From positions 42,841,618-42,905,617 of the forward strand of contig CM051027.1 of the NCBI GenBank assembly GCA_027627225.1: a stretch of 64,000 nucleotides of DNA. The letters run 5' to 3'. The notes beneath the pieces are model-generated. The model did not search any database. It was given only the letters and a program-made list of their open reading frames with translations, and was not told the DNA's origin. Position numbers and translations under genes: made by a program. The stretch comes from Congeria kusceri (taxonomy: Eukaryota; Mollusca; Bivalvia; Myida; Dreissenidae). Below are positions 12,117-23,568 of this stretch, in pieces. Numbering within the stretch: position 1 is the stretch's first letter; the number at the start of each line of letters is the position of its first letter.

Positions 12117-12289
12117 ATGTCTCACATTGGACGTGCTTATCGGCTCATCCAATATGGTATGTCAGCTGTGTACTTGTCCAAATATATCACTGTATTGTAC
12201 AGAACGCCTGATATTATTCGATATTTGAAAAAGTTCATCCTTAAAATACTTTACGCTTTGATGGACGATCTATATTTGGATGGAAACTC

Positions 12290-12745
12290 AAACCACGATG
12301 GTTCGATGACAATGACACGATCACGATGGTACAATGACAATAGTGCGATGACGATGGCAGAATGGTACGATGACGATGACACGATGACGATGGTGTGATA
12401 TTACGATGACGACGGCGCAATGGTACGACGACGATGGCACGATGACGATGGTACGATGACGATGGTGCGATGGTACGATGACGATAGCACGACGACACGA
12501 TGGCACGATGACCATCATGCGATGGTACGATGACGATACCACAATGTTACATCGCACTATTACCATCATGTCATCGTGCTATCACCATCGTACCATCGCA
12601 CCATCATCATCGTACCATCGCATCATCGTGTCATTGTCATCGTATCTTCGCACCATCATCATCGTACCATCGTTTCATCGTACCATTATGTCATCGTGGT
12701 TAGGATTTCTATTCAAAATCGCTATGGCACTAACGGAACACCGTA
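12290..12745. mobile_element. Fold-back element made of GATGGTACGAT-type tandem units
   Basis: The left half (12290-12545) is a run of short units such as GATGACGATGGTACGATG; the right half (about 12550-12700) is the same kind of unit on the opposite strand (CATCGTACCATCG). The halves can form a long imperfect hairpin; both outer edges carry AACCACGATG in inverted orientation. The right terminus ends in TGGCACTAACGGAACACCG, matching the terminal inverted repeat of the 43.4 kb element. The left terminus is not recognised and may be lost. Open frames here come from the repeat. Confidence 0.75.
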
Positions 12746-12868
12746 ATTAGCCGATGCAATATTAGCATTTATTCATTCAGGACTACTCGATAGAAAGTTT
12801 CACTACATTTGATGGAATTTTGAGAATGTCAGACAGCTTCGCAGAAAACTATAATAATTTAGTAATAG

Positions 12869-13012
12869 TACAGACCATTGAGCGCCCCCTCGAATTATAG
12901 TGACCTCCCAGTCAGCACAAAAACGTTGAACGGACCGAAGCCGAGGCCTGTTCAACGTTTGCGGGCTGACTGGGAGGTCACTATAATACGAAGAGGTCTG
13001 AAGTGGTCTGTA
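12869..13012. mobile_element. Palindromic MITE flanked by TA
   Basis: The outer ends are TACAGACCA and TGGTCTGTA. A perfect inner inverted repeat follows (ATTATAGTGACCTCCCAGTC and complement, 23 bp in all), then AACGTTGAAC / GTTCAACGTT around a GC-rich loop. A TA at each end fits a Tc1/mariner-like TA target duplication, but that class is an inference from the TA alone. Confidence 0.75.
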
Positions 13013-14129
13013 TTATTTTTATATTAAACCGCACAGTTTAGTATAGAAGTTTTATGATTAAATGATAATATATCATTTTATCATACCACTATACCGAAAT
13101 CGCCCTGAAACAAAGGTGCCTGACATATTTTGTTTAATATCAGGTCGCTAGCGTTTACATCAGTCACTGTTTGTAGGTACGTCGTATTACTCGGAATCAA
13201 CTATAAAGTCAACATATTCAGTAAACATTAATCAGGTTCAACAAAACAAACAATTGAATACCAAGAACGTACATAGTTTATTATTTTTAATCGGCATAAA
13301 TCACACAAACGTTATTTTTAAATATTCACGTAAACCCGCACTTTAGTAGTGGTATGACGTAATCACTGGAACAATAAATCGTCCATACACAATTATTTCA
13401 ATACAAGCCAAATAAATGCACTAAAAGTCACTAAACAGGATCAGTTTATGTTGTGGCTCAAACATTTTTTTTACCAAAAATTGAACACTCAAGATTGACA
13501 CGACCTTGAAAATGTCAATTTCAATACACAAATAAAAAAGGCGTCTCAAAACAATTTGGCGATGCGTTATCTCCGATGGAATGTATCGTTGCAATCCATT
13601 TCAGTTTGCATTTTCAATAGTATATGAATGCATTTGTGTGTAATTTCTGCATTCGTAGTGAAAACAGATCATTTATCTTTACGAATTGTTAATAATAAGG
13701 TATTATCCTATCAACTTCAACTGTTAGAAATCCATAACTACATGTACGTGAACGTGCTCAGCACAATCAGCACTGCTCTTAGTTCAAATATATAAAAGAC
13801 ATGAGCTCTTTTTGGTGTAATTTTAAGAAAATCGGGGTTTTATCAATAGATCTAAGCGCTGACAGCGTAGAAAGACGGTCGTCGTAATGGAAAGGTGTCA
13901 AAAAGTGGAACGAATACTGTATGCGATTTAAAATCTAAAGTTCAAACTTTCAATTATGGAAACTTAAGTTTGGTTTCAATGTGGTGTATGGGAAAATCAC
14001 AAAGAATTTTCAGTAAGATTTTACGTTTTAATATAAACAAAAGTAAGAACGGGAAACGTGCAAATTCCAAGAAAACTGTTGCAAACGAAATGCATAAAAT
14101 ACAATAATAAAAAAAAGAATACAAGGTGA
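13013..14129. other. Non-coding stretch, nothing recognised
   Basis: No repeat family or gene could be supported. Open frames near 13895-14235 on both strands lack protein family features. Confidence 0.4.
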
Positions 14130-14480
14130 AGCTCATACTGATATGGCTAGAAATACATAACCTCAATTCGTTCTTGAGCCATTGAGCGAAAAACATTTTT
14201 CTGTTTTGAGTAACAGTGACCTTAAATTTACCCACCCCATATGCAATCCCGAGTGAGATCTCAATATAAGGTATCTACATATGAAATATCATTACAATAG
14301 CTCAGTTCGTACTCGAGTAAATGAGAATAAACTATTTCTTTTTTTAGTAATGGCAACCTTGACCTGGAACCCACCTATCTAGTATACAATCCCAAGTGAG
14401 GTTTCAATAAAAGATATGTATATATGAAGTTTTATCAGCGGTTATCATTACAGTTACTGTCATATTAAATGCTTTTTTAT
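14130..14480 (-). repeat. Dispersed tandem-unit repeat related to 46.1-46.7 kb
   Basis: About two units of roughly 145 bp share AGTAACAGTGACCTT-, CCCACCCCATATGCAATCCC- and ATCTCAATATAAGGTATC-like blocks with the array at 46120-46730. The orientation given is arbitrary. No protein is encoded. Confidence 0.65.
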
Positions 14481-14829
14481 TTGTAATCAATTCATTTGCC
14501 TTTACCATTATGACAAACAAAATACAAAAGACAGTAATATGTATGTTCCTTTACTCCAGTTTAAGGTAACCATATAATGCTCATGAATGCATCCTATATT
14601 GCCTGCTTATAAAGTTGTCACTATCAAAAGTGTGTGTAGACAAATCAAGCACAATGAAGTTTGGAAGTTGCAAAAAATATGGAATCCTTTGTACACAAAT
14701 GATAAACAATAGACCATCAATTAGGAATCGTGCACTGTGCTGCAAAAATTGATAACAACATAAGTCTAAATTAATGTGTTGCAAAGATTGACAGATTTCC
14801 AATTGGAACAGTGTTATAACTGCTTATAA

Positions 14830-15330
14830 CAACATATTATGTTACCATATTCTGACAGTTTAAGGCTGCAGAATTGAATGTTTGTTTCTATACATATAAG
14901 TATGTTATTGCATAGTTACCTTCCACTACTGTGGGTCTATTTACATGTACGTTATTACTGCTTTGTAGCAACCTATTATGCTACCAGCTTCTGACAGTTT
15001 AAGACTACAGAGTTACGTTTTCTATCATACATGTACATATCATTATGTTCTTCATTGGTTACATTCCACTATTGTGGGGCCCATTTACTTGTTTTATTGA
15101 ACAGTTTTATAACTGCTTTGTAGCATCACATTATGCTACCACGTTCTGACAGTTTAAGGCTGCAAAATTGCATGTTTGTTACTATAAAGATAATTATGTT
15201 ATTGAATGGTTACTTCCCACTTCTGTGGGTCTATTTACATATACCCGTTTTAATAAATAGCATTACTGCTGCTTTGCAGCAACCTTTTGTGCTACCTTGT
15301 ATTAACTGCAATGCTCTGACAGTTTAAGGC
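14830..15330. repeat. Tandem repeat, four units of about 140-170 bp
   Basis: Each unit contains CTGACAGTTTAAGGCTGCAG (starts near 14852, 14991, 15146, 15316), GTTACxTTCCACTxxTGTGG and GCTTTGTAGCAxCxxATTATG. Spacing rises from 139 to 155 to 170 bp. It lies immediately downstream of the minus-strand LINE 3' region. No coding function is inferred. Confidence 0.85.
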
Positions 15331-15359
15331 TGCAGAGCTTTATAGTATCTTCTACTCCC

Positions 15360-16740
15360 TGTAAAAACACACTTCACCGAAACCTAGTGTATCTAGTAGT
15401 ACATGTTTAACAGATTTTAACCGAGACCGTTTTTCTTGATATACATCAAGATCATGTGATAATATATTATAAACAATTTTAATATATTTGACATCATCAT
15501 ATTCTAATCTTAGCCAATATTTTGAAACACAAACAATTAGTTTTTTTATGAGTGGTTTACGTCCAAGTTCACCGTGTATGAAATATAATTTAGGGTTTGC
15601 AACCGGACACCTAGAACTTCCTTAAAATAATGCAAGTGTAGTTTATGCCCTCGACATCTTGATGCGGGAGGCATATAGTGATTACCGTGTCCGTGATTCC
15701 CTGATTCCGTGATTCAGTCCTTACGAGGTTAACTAAATCTTACCGTTTCGTCTAGCACCGACACCGCTTTTTATAACACGTGGATACTTATTGTTATTGT
15801 TTGTGACCAGTCCTAATCTTTACATATCACCTAACCTCACTTTGACCTTGACCTAATTTGGACTCCAATAATAAGGATAATTCAAGTGGGCTGTCCAGCA
15901 CCAACCGCGGGCATTTATATTTATTGAAAACAGTGTTTTGATTTAATTTGAATACTCTTATTTAAACCCATACTTCATTACCATATATAAGAATAGGTTC
16001 AAATAGTTCGAGACTGTGACTAACTGATATATTTAGAAACCTAACTAAGTTTGATTTTAACTTGTATATTGATTAAGAGTCATGAAAGCGCGTCATATGT
16101 TGTTGCAAATGAGAAACGAGCACCCGGTTGTAAAAACTATACATGAATAAGTAAATGTATTAACAATTTCTAAAACGTTTCCTTGATAAATAAATTTCAT
16201 ATTTCTTTTATTCGCTCAACCTTTTTGAAAATCATTATCTTTGTTTTGTTAACATTAACGCCCAGCTTACATTTTGCACAATACTGATGTAACAAATCTA
16301 ACCCATTTCGTAATTCAGTTTCTGATTCCGCAAAAATAATATCATCAGCATATAATAACAAAACAATTTAACATACCAAGATAAACGCCTTTATATTTAT
16401 TGAGCATGTCATTAAAATACATCGAAACCACAAACGGTGATAATGACTCCCCTTATCTTACTCCTTTTTTTAGCACGTTAATGATTAATTACAAATTTCG
16501 TTATTAAATTTAATTATTGATTAAACCATATTATACATAGATCTTACTATTTTCAAAATATGACCTTTTACATCTTATTTATTATTTTATACCATATAAT
16601 ATCTCTAACCACAAAATCCAAAGCCTTTGTAAAATCAAAAATGTACTGTATAATTTCTCACTTTGATTTAAAACATGCGTATTTATACATTGCAAACCAA
16701 AAATTTTATATCCCGTAGCCAGACATTTTTTCTAAATCCG
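15360..16740 (-). pseudogene. Minus-strand LINE reverse transcriptase, 3' part, broken and interrupted
   Basis: Reading the minus strand from right to left gives motif A (FDFTKALDFVVRDIIWYKI, 16636-16580), a motif B relic (GESLSPF), the catalytic LYADDI (YADD codons at 16352-16341), the following VNKTKIMIF helix, then a thumb segment ending SLELFEPILIYGNEVW (about 16040-15965). After about 350 bp of unrelated DNA (roughly 15605-15950), the C-terminal region GELGRKPLIKKL...YWLRLEYDDVKYIKI resumes at about 15600-15370. Several stops and frameshifts are present. The order of blocks matches the 36-37.6 kb LINE, so a related clade is likely. Confidence 0.8.
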
Positions 16741-17002
16741 ACTAGAGCTTTTTGTGGACAATAAATTTCCCCCCAAAAAGTTCAATCCTGGCGCGGTAAC
16801 AGGATTTGGAGTTAGCGGGGGCGGAGATATTCAGTAACAGTCAACAAATTGCCGAGGTTTTTATAACATGTTAGTTTATATATCGGAACGATGCAGTACC
16901 GTCTAAAAGGCTCAATTTAACGAGTGCTGATTATTTTGCTGGATAATTTTCCAATCGTACTTAACAATGTGATTCTTCAATAACATACAAACATAATTTC
17001 AG

Positions 17003-17299
17003 CATTAAGTGTCCAGGCCAATACAAAGCGAGCAGTTGGTCTCTCCGTTGTCGTCGGTCCATTTTACCAGAATCTTGCAATGGTGCTGGAAGAAATGCAG
17101 ATCCCTTATATTGTCACCGACTACATGGGCTTCGAATGGTCAGACACCAGCCGTGTTGAAAACACCGTCAAATGGAACAACATTTTAGAAGTCAGGCCAC
17201 CAATGGCAGAATTCAATAGTGCTGTCGTTGATGTGTTTGTTTATAAGAAATGGGGGAGTGCTGTTATGATAATGCCAGAATTTCCAAAAGATAACCAAG
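17003..17299 (+). CDS. Ionotropic glutamate receptor-like gene, exon 1 seen here (amino-terminal domain)
   Basis: A TTTCAG acceptor precedes 17003 and an AAG|GTAGTG donor follows 17299; the exon begins in phase 2 (two bases completing a codon) and ends one base into a codon. It encodes 98 full codons: LSVQANTKRAVGLSVVVGPF, an MQIPYIVTDYM segment, a TVKWNNILEVRPP turn and the helix-strand KKWGSAVMIMP. In the LIVBP-like domain of AMPA/kainate receptors these correspond to the lobe-1 strand ending in G-P/F, the 'x-x-I-P-x-I' strand, the conserved R-P and the 'x-x-W' strand. The domain helps subunits assemble outside the membrane. Exons for the signal peptide and the first strands are not identified upstream. 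Other ANF-receptor families (guanylate cyclases, mGluRs) are less likely given the exon-by-exon fit. Confidence 0.75.
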
Positions 17300-18394
17300 G
17301 TAGTGCGTTGCTTCTTTTTCAATAACATAACTTACGTTTTCAAACGGTTTCCAGAAAATTGTATAGTCAATCAATTTGGCTAGACGAAAATACTTCAATG
17401 ACACATGAATAAACTGGGTAATCCATATAAAAAGGCCCAGTTAAAGACGATTTCGGTAGTTTTTTCGTCGCATCTTTTCGCGCAACACTGGAGTTGATTT
17501 AAATCTTCAAAACGTGAAGTGTCTATATAATTATAATATTTATTAAATATTGTTTACACTGTTTATCAACTAGAATCAAATGTGTTCATAATAATTGCTA
17601 TGATTATAGTAGGAGTTTCTTAGAACTCGATTATTTGTGAAAGTGTTTTAATACACTGAAAACGAAAGTAGGAACACGCAGCCTGAATATTGAACTCACA
17701 TATAGCTGTTCACTTGCTAGCGATTAATGTGAACGTGTTTCGGCTGTTTTTTTTCTTTCGAAAACAAGCACGGTGACACACTGTTTTCTTTTTTTCCAGT
17801 CTATTAAGTATACAATTATGTATTAAATATCGAAAATTCATGACTTTTCACGAAACAGATTATTTTCTGTAGTCAAAACCAGGCACTTATATGATTATAA
17901 AATGTAGATTTCTTCGCAAAAAATCGATGAAAACGCATTTTTGGCAAATATAATATTGTTGTTGTTTTTTTTTTCACCATGTAACTTATTGCTTTCTTCC
18001 AATAAGCCATTTCAACCAATAGAATGTCGTCATCTTTATTTATCAATGGTCAATACTATTTCTGCTGAAATAAGAACAACAACATAATTTATAAAATGCA
18101 TTTACGGGTAGGTCATTAACATGCATTTTTCAAAAGATCTAATTCAATTACCCCCATGTTTATGGTTTCATTGTATTACGCATTGAACGATCTGGAAAAT
18201 ATGTGAAAACGAAATTATTTATGGAAGGGAAAAAATGTAGAAATCGTCTGACTCTTTAAGAGCATGTGCATGTATATTTTATTAATTAAAACATATTTAA
18301 GAAATTTTACCTGGGATTTTGTTGCCGACCGTAATATTTATTTATTCATGATATATTGTACAATAATGGACTAAATGTCGTTTATATATTTCAG

Positions 18395-18597
18395 TGTGTC
18401 AAAACCTTGCACGACAAATGGTAGAGCACAATATTTCCCCTATCACATATACCCTGAAATTCAGCGAGTTAGAAGAAGAAATGCGAAACAGTGCGGCTGA
18501 GGTTCTTAGAAATGTGCAGCTTCTCGAGCAAAAACACATTGTAATATGCAGTCCAAGAGATGAAAAATACAATCTGATACAGCTTGTTCTTGTAGAG
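18395..18597 (+). CDS. Ionotropic glutamate receptor-like gene, exon 2
   Basis: The acceptor TATATTTCAG ends at 18394 and the donor GAG|GTAAAA starts at 18598. The entry phase (TG completes a Val codon begun by the last G of the previous exon) and the phase-0 exit both fit. The exon encodes VCQNLARQMVEHNISPITYT, LKFSELEEEMRNSAAEVLRN and VQLLEQKHIVICSPRDEKY. This matches the family's lobe-2 helix, strand and 'x-x-I-x-x-C' strand, then a helix that packs against it. The Cys in VICSPRD sits where vertebrate receptors carry a conserved Cys-like position, which is an inference. The intron before it is 1095 bp. Reading past the donor would give an unrelated tail and a stop. Confidence 0.8.
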
Positions 18598-19489
18598 GTA
18601 AAAAAAAGACGCATTTATTACAGATGTGTGGTCTACGTATTGTGTCCCTTTATTCGTAATCTTGCCCATTATGGAATACATTCTTCTCAACGGAAAATCT
18701 CGATTTTGGTCGTTCTATAGTATTCACTGACAGTGCCCAGCAGTTAAAACGCGAGTACTACGCATTGTTCTTTCTAGGGTTTAAATTTTGGAATATCATT
18801 TAAAATTATCGAAACAATTTAAACATATAGCTTGTATATACACGTGTATGTTGATATATACGATATTTCATAAAACGACATACGTATTTACGGGACATGG
18901 ATTATTGCAAGTAAATTCCATTAATATCTATATTATCGCATAGTGTGCAAGTAATATTGGAAAACGTATTATTGTCCGTTGAAAGCGAAAATATATCATC
19001 TGCATATGCGCACAGAAGGCTGAAAGCCCGTTCTGGCTTACCGAGTACTGAAGTAGTAATCTACTGAACACTTGTTCAATCTGTATTTAACTCATTTACT
19101 TCCGCCAAATGGGTTGTCCAAATTTGTTTCGATCTCATGACTGCCGACAGCGATTAATGACGTGCGATTTGAATGTAGTCATTTTTATCCATTAGCATCG
19201 TCACACAACGGCCAAATGCTTTATTCATTAACATATAACATGTATAAAGAACATGTATAGTATTGACAGACAACAAAATGACACTGTTAACATAGTATCA
19301 ATACTATTACAACAAGAATATCGGTAGAACCGCTGCCGCTTTCACCTCTAATTGTGCCCTTGATCTACGGACCAGATTCATGAGCGTTACACACCATCAT
19401 ATTACAGAAAACATTTGTGCTAAGTAATTTTAATATTCCTCCATCCATGGCGAAGTAATAGTCCGAACAAAAAAAACAAAGAAAATCAA
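18598..19489. other. Start of the long intron 2, no repeat recognised
   Basis: Intronic sequence of the receptor gene (intron 18598-42580, about 24 kb). No gene, RNA or mobile element is recognised in this first part. Confidence 0.45.
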
Positions 19490-19690
19490 ATGGTATTAAT
19501 CCCCCGAAAAATTATCCGACTGGAACGATCTGACAATATGCGCATGTCCTTTTTGTAGGGATGCTGCGAAAACAAAAGTTTCAAAATTAAAGTGTTATAT
19601 TTATTTTTAAAAAGGGCAATACCTCCCTGCAAAAATCATACGACCGGAACGACCTGACAACATGTGCATGTCCACCTCGTATGGATGCTG
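19490..19690. repeat. Two-copy direct duplication
   Basis: Two adjacent copies share GAAAAATTATCCGACTGGAA / CAAAAATCATACGACCGGAA, followed by CGAxCTGACAAxATGxGCAT and a GGATGCTG block, at about 19505 and 19635. No coding content. Confidence 0.65.
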
Positions 19691-20432
19691 TATAGAACGT
19701 TTCATTGAATTTGAGTTGTTAGTTGCAGAGATCTCGCGCGGAAACGAAAATATTATATTAAACTGTCCTATTTTAAATATAACAAGATTGCCTTTGTCAC
19801 AAAATACTAGGGGTGTAACGATATCACTGAATCATATCGCGATTTATCGCAATATTTTGAAATACACCATAAATCTCACCAGCACCTAACTGCCTGTCGT
19901 ATATTAACAGTGAGTCTTATAAAAGTATGTTTTTGTAATTCAATTAAATTCAATACAAGTCTTTAACAGCAAAGTTAAGGTTGTTAAGGTATAAATGGCA
20001 CAAAAACATGTATTATGTCTTATATTTTTATATTAAAAAGAAATATTTTGTCAACTAGTCAAAATCGGTATATAATTCAGCGAATATTGAACTGATAACG
20101 TGTCACAATTTCAACAGTATTAATATTTTAGTTTTACACATGCAATATGTTCACAAATTACAATAATCAAACTAAACAATTCTGTTTCGAAAGCAAATCA
20201 TTACATTATTATAATGACCATGGCGGAGACAAATGCCTTCTTCTTAGACTTACCTTCTCATGATAGCAATCATTCTTGCCAACGTATTTGAAAATTCCAA
20301 CTTGCATGAAACTATTAGGCCCGGAACATACATTTAACCTTTGACCCTGAAGTGTGACCTTGACCTTGGACAAAGTGACCTTGCTCTTGTGCTCGACATA
20401 TTGTCTCATATGCTTATCATTTCTGCCATTTT
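19691..20432. other. Intron 2, nothing recognised
   Basis: AT-rich with no supported gene. A TGACCTTGACCTTGG-like motif near 20350 resembles phrases found in the dispersed tandem-unit repeats. Confidence 0.4.
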
Positions 20433-20986
20433 AGCTTACCTGAGCACAAAGTGCTCATGGTGAGCTTTTGTGACCGCCTTTTGTCCGTCGTGCGTCAACA
20501 TTTTCATTCAAACAACATCTCCTTCCAAACCGCTTGGCAGAATTTCACCAAACTTCACTGGAATGATCCTTGGATAAGCCAATTTCAAAATTCTTCAAAT
20601 TGTTCCGGTCCGCTGCATATGTAAGTCACCAGTGCTGAAAATAGATTTAAAAGAGTGAAAAAAAAAAATCTCTACTGAAACCGCAAGGCTGAGAATTTTC
20701 ATATTTGATACGTGAAATCCTCTACAAAGTTTGTTAAAATTATTCCCCTGGGGTCAAAACAGGCAACGGCTCGGGGTTCACATATATTATATAGTGGTCC
20801 TCTACAAAGATTGTTCAAATTATGTCCCTGGGGTAAAAAGAAGCCACGTCCTGGGGTCAAATGGTTTCTATAGACTTATCTGGCAAGTGGACATTAAAAG
20901 TCTTCTCCTCTGACACCGCAAGGCCTAGAAGTTTTGTTTTTGGTAAGTAACATCGTCTAGTGGTCCTCTACAAGTGCTGTTTAAAT
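20433..20986 (+). repeat. Hairpin-ended dispersed repeat (TAGCTTACCTGAGCAC type), start and first tandem units
   Basis: Starts with TTAGCTTACCTGAGCACAAA and GTGCTCATGGTGAGC, a self-complementary hairpin also found at 46.85, 48.21 and (other end) 32.7 kb, then TGTCCGTCGTGCGTC. Internal units of about 150 bp follow with CTCTACAAAGxTTGTTxAAA and CCCCTGGGGTxAAAA. It is split at 20987 by a LINE insertion and its sequence resumes at 21667. Confidence 0.75.
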
Positions 20987-21666
20987 TTTTTTTTTCCTGT
21001 TTAACAATTTTATTCAATTCGTAATATCAATTCACAACTTGTCAAAATTACAAATCTTACATAATGCACACTATAAACTATAAATAAGTAATAAACAGTA
21101 CATTTAAACCATAAATACAATATATACAATATATATACAACACAGTACATTCAACCATGTATACAAACACTGCTCTATAAGTAGTTAACAATGAACAATG
21201 GAAATTAACTATTTTAACTATACTAATTGCATAGAAGTCTTATAACTGTCCAATATAAATCTTTTTTGGATTAATACTTTGTGCTTATATAAATATTTAA
21301 AGCTAATCTTAGACTAGTTTTTAAACCTGAACATTTTGGGATAATTTCTGTCCTTTTACATGCAAATAAGTACTTTTTAATTTCCATGAAAATAATGAAA
21401 CAATTGTCGTTTTCTTTTGTATCACCAAGCAGTGCCAATTTGCAATTTATTTCAATTCTTATATTTGCATTTTTTTAAACTATCGGAAACATCCTTAATT
21501 ATGGTTTGCACTGTGTTACATTCCCATAATAAGTGGGTAATTGATTCTTCCGACAATTTGCAAAAAGTGCATGCGCTACTACCGGACATGCCCATTTTAA
21601 AAAGGAGTGAATTGTTCCCAATATTCTGTGGACAATCCTAGTCTGTATCCATTGCATATAAGTATT
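20987..21666 (-). mobile_element. 5'-truncated LINE insertion with 10-bp target site duplication
   Basis: On the minus strand it encodes the C-terminal end of a LINE ORF2. RIVHRILGT is followed (one frameshift) by LLFKMGMSGSSACTFCKLSE, then ESITHLLWECNTVQTIIKDV, whose Cys-Cys-His-Cys spacing is typical of the terminal zinc-binding motif. After a second frame change comes LLGDTKENDNCFIIFMEIKK and LFACKRTEIIPKCSGLKTSL. A T-run at 20987-20995 is the poly(A) tail. CTGTTTAAAT is duplicated at 20977-20986 and 21667-21676. It lies within a dispersed repeat, so it is younger than its host repeat. Only about 680 bp remain, the usual 5' truncation of LINEs. Confidence 0.85.
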
Positions 21667-22925
21667 CTGTTTAAATCATGCCCCAGGTGTAAAAAATGGC
21701 CAGCTGGGCAAAAAATACAGTATGGGACCCATGTGGGTCCAAAATGGTATTTGTTTGCCCATATCAGACCCATATTGGTCCGAGGAAGCCCATGTTGGTC
21801 CACCGCAAGTATGCCCATATGGGTCCCAGCAAGCCATCCCATGTGGGCACGATATGGGTTTTACCTGGGCTGATATACCTCATGGGCCCAGTGTGGGACC
21901 CATATGAATTATCTTGCAACTACATGCAACCCAGACGGGTCCAAGTAAAGTAAACCTATTTGGGTCCCTACTAGAAAGCCTATATGGGTCCCAGAAAGCA
22001 AGTCCATATGGGCCCAATATGGGCTATAGCTGGGCAAAAAAATACAATCTGGGCCCCATGTGGGTCCCATATGCATTATCTTGCCACTATAAAACCCAGA
22101 TGGGTCCAAGTAATGTAAACCCATTTGGGTCCCTACTAGAAAGCCTATATGGGGCCCAGAAAGCAAGTCCATATGGGTCCAATATGGGTCATAGCTGGGC
22201 AACAAATACAATATAGACCCCATTTGGGTCCCAAATGATATTTCTGCCCATATCAGACCCACATGGGTCGGTCCAAGAAAAGAGGCTCAAGTGGGTCCAC
22301 TGCAAGAAAGCCCATATGGGTCCCAGCAAGCCAGCCCATGAAGGCACGATATGGGTTTTACCTGGGCTAATATACGTCATGTGCCCAGTGTGGGACCCAA
22401 ATGCATTCTCTTGCCATTATAAAACCCGGATGGGCTCAAATAAAGTAAACCCATTTGGGTCCCTACTAGAAAGCCTATAGGGGTCCCAGAGTCCATATGG
22501 GCCCAATATGGGCTATAGCTGGGCAACAAATACAATATGGGCCCCATGTGGGTCCCATATGAATTATCTTGCCACTATAAAACCCAGATGGGCTAATTAT
22601 ATTTTTGCCCATATCAGACGCATGTGGGTCCAAGAAAGGAAGCTCATGTGGGTCCACTGCATGTATGTCCATGTGGGTCCCAGCAAGCCACCCCATGTGG
22701 GCACGATATGGGTTTTACCTGGGCTAATATACCCAATGGGCCCAGTGTGGGACCCATATGCATTATCTTGCAACTATAAAACTCAGATGGGTCCAAGTAA
22801 AGTAAACCCATTTGGGTCCCTACTAGAAAGCCTATATGGGACCCAGAAAGCAAGTAAACCCCTATGCTTTGCCCCTATCAAACCCAGGTAGGTCCCAGTC
22901 ATGTAAACCCATATGGGCTACAGTA
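21667..22925. repeat. Complex array of CCCATATGGG-core repeats
   Basis: After the resumed dispersed repeat (to about 21695), the array consists of palindromic CCCATATGGGTCCC-like cores in higher-order blocks. A block with TTTTACCTGGGCTxATATAC and AGTGTGGGACCC recurs at about 21862, 22360 and 22716. Another with TACTAGAAAGCCTATATGGG recurs at about 21968, 22133, 22461 and 22820. Both strands stay open for long distances (Gly-Pro-Trp-rich conceptual peptides), which is a repeat artefact. Confidence 0.85.
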
Positions 22926-23389
22926 TGAAGTTGTTCATCGGTGAATATTTATTCAAATAACACCCTTTTTATCTTTGGAAATTATTAAATTTCATCAGGA
23001 CTTGAATAACCTTGATGCATTTATACATTTCAAGATATACCCTTTAATAAACATAAAAGTAGGGCGAACGGACCCAGGGCGAACGGGATATATTGCGAAC
23101 GGAACAAAGGGCGAAGATATTTTAGTGCGAACGGACCCTGATTCATGAGAATTACATGTTAGGCGGTTTTTATATTAAAACAGATAGGTAAGTTATACAA
23201 AGTGTTAATAATATATATTATATTTATAAAGCAACTTTAATTTACACTGTTACTTTTCCTAGTAGTGTGAAAGAGTTTGGTTTTCTAAACCTAATTTGAA
23301 TTTGTCACACAATTTCGCGAGATAGAACATGAATTTTTGCTATTGTGCAATCAAAATATTGCATTGCTAAAATTTTGATATTATTATAG
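22926..23389. other. Intron 2, short GCGAACGG repeat
   Basis: At 23062-23130 a motif near GGGCGAACGGACCC occurs four times. The rest is AT-rich with no recognised gene. Confidence 0.5.
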
Positions 23390-23568
23390 GCACAATATCT
23401 CATTGTTTGCTGCTTTGGCGGTACCAGGGCTGAAGAGAGAGCAACTAGGCAAATGAAGAACATGTCTAATCAAGTCCCACATACAATCCTTGCCCTTGCC
23501 AGGGCCTTGGTCGGAATGCAAACTGCTTTTCAGCAACCATTCAAATCCAATACTGGGCATTCTTTACG
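23390..23568 (+). CDS. Possible exon of an unrecognised gene nested in intron 2 (exon a)
   Basis: An ATTATTATAG acceptor and ACG|GTGAGTTAA donor bracket a 179-bp open frame, which exits in phase 2. It encodes AQYLIVCCFGGTRAEERATR, then QMKNMSNQVPHTILALARAL and VGMQTAFQQPFKSNTGHSLR. Composition is protein-like (balanced residues, amphipathic helix around ILALARALVGMQTA). The frame continues cleanly into 24193-24286. I do not recognise the family. It could be part of a transposon gene or a chance open frame with good splice sites; the two-exon phase agreement is the main support. Confidence 0.35.

Noticed and set aside
13895..14235. Overlapping frames on both strands
   Set aside because: No recognisable domain; part overlaps a dispersed repeat.
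21597..22891. Gly/Pro/Trp-rich open frames on both strands (peptides with MGPxW repeats)
   Set aside because: Frames are open on opposite strands at once and follow the CCCATATGGG units; no start, splice or conservation logic supports a protein.
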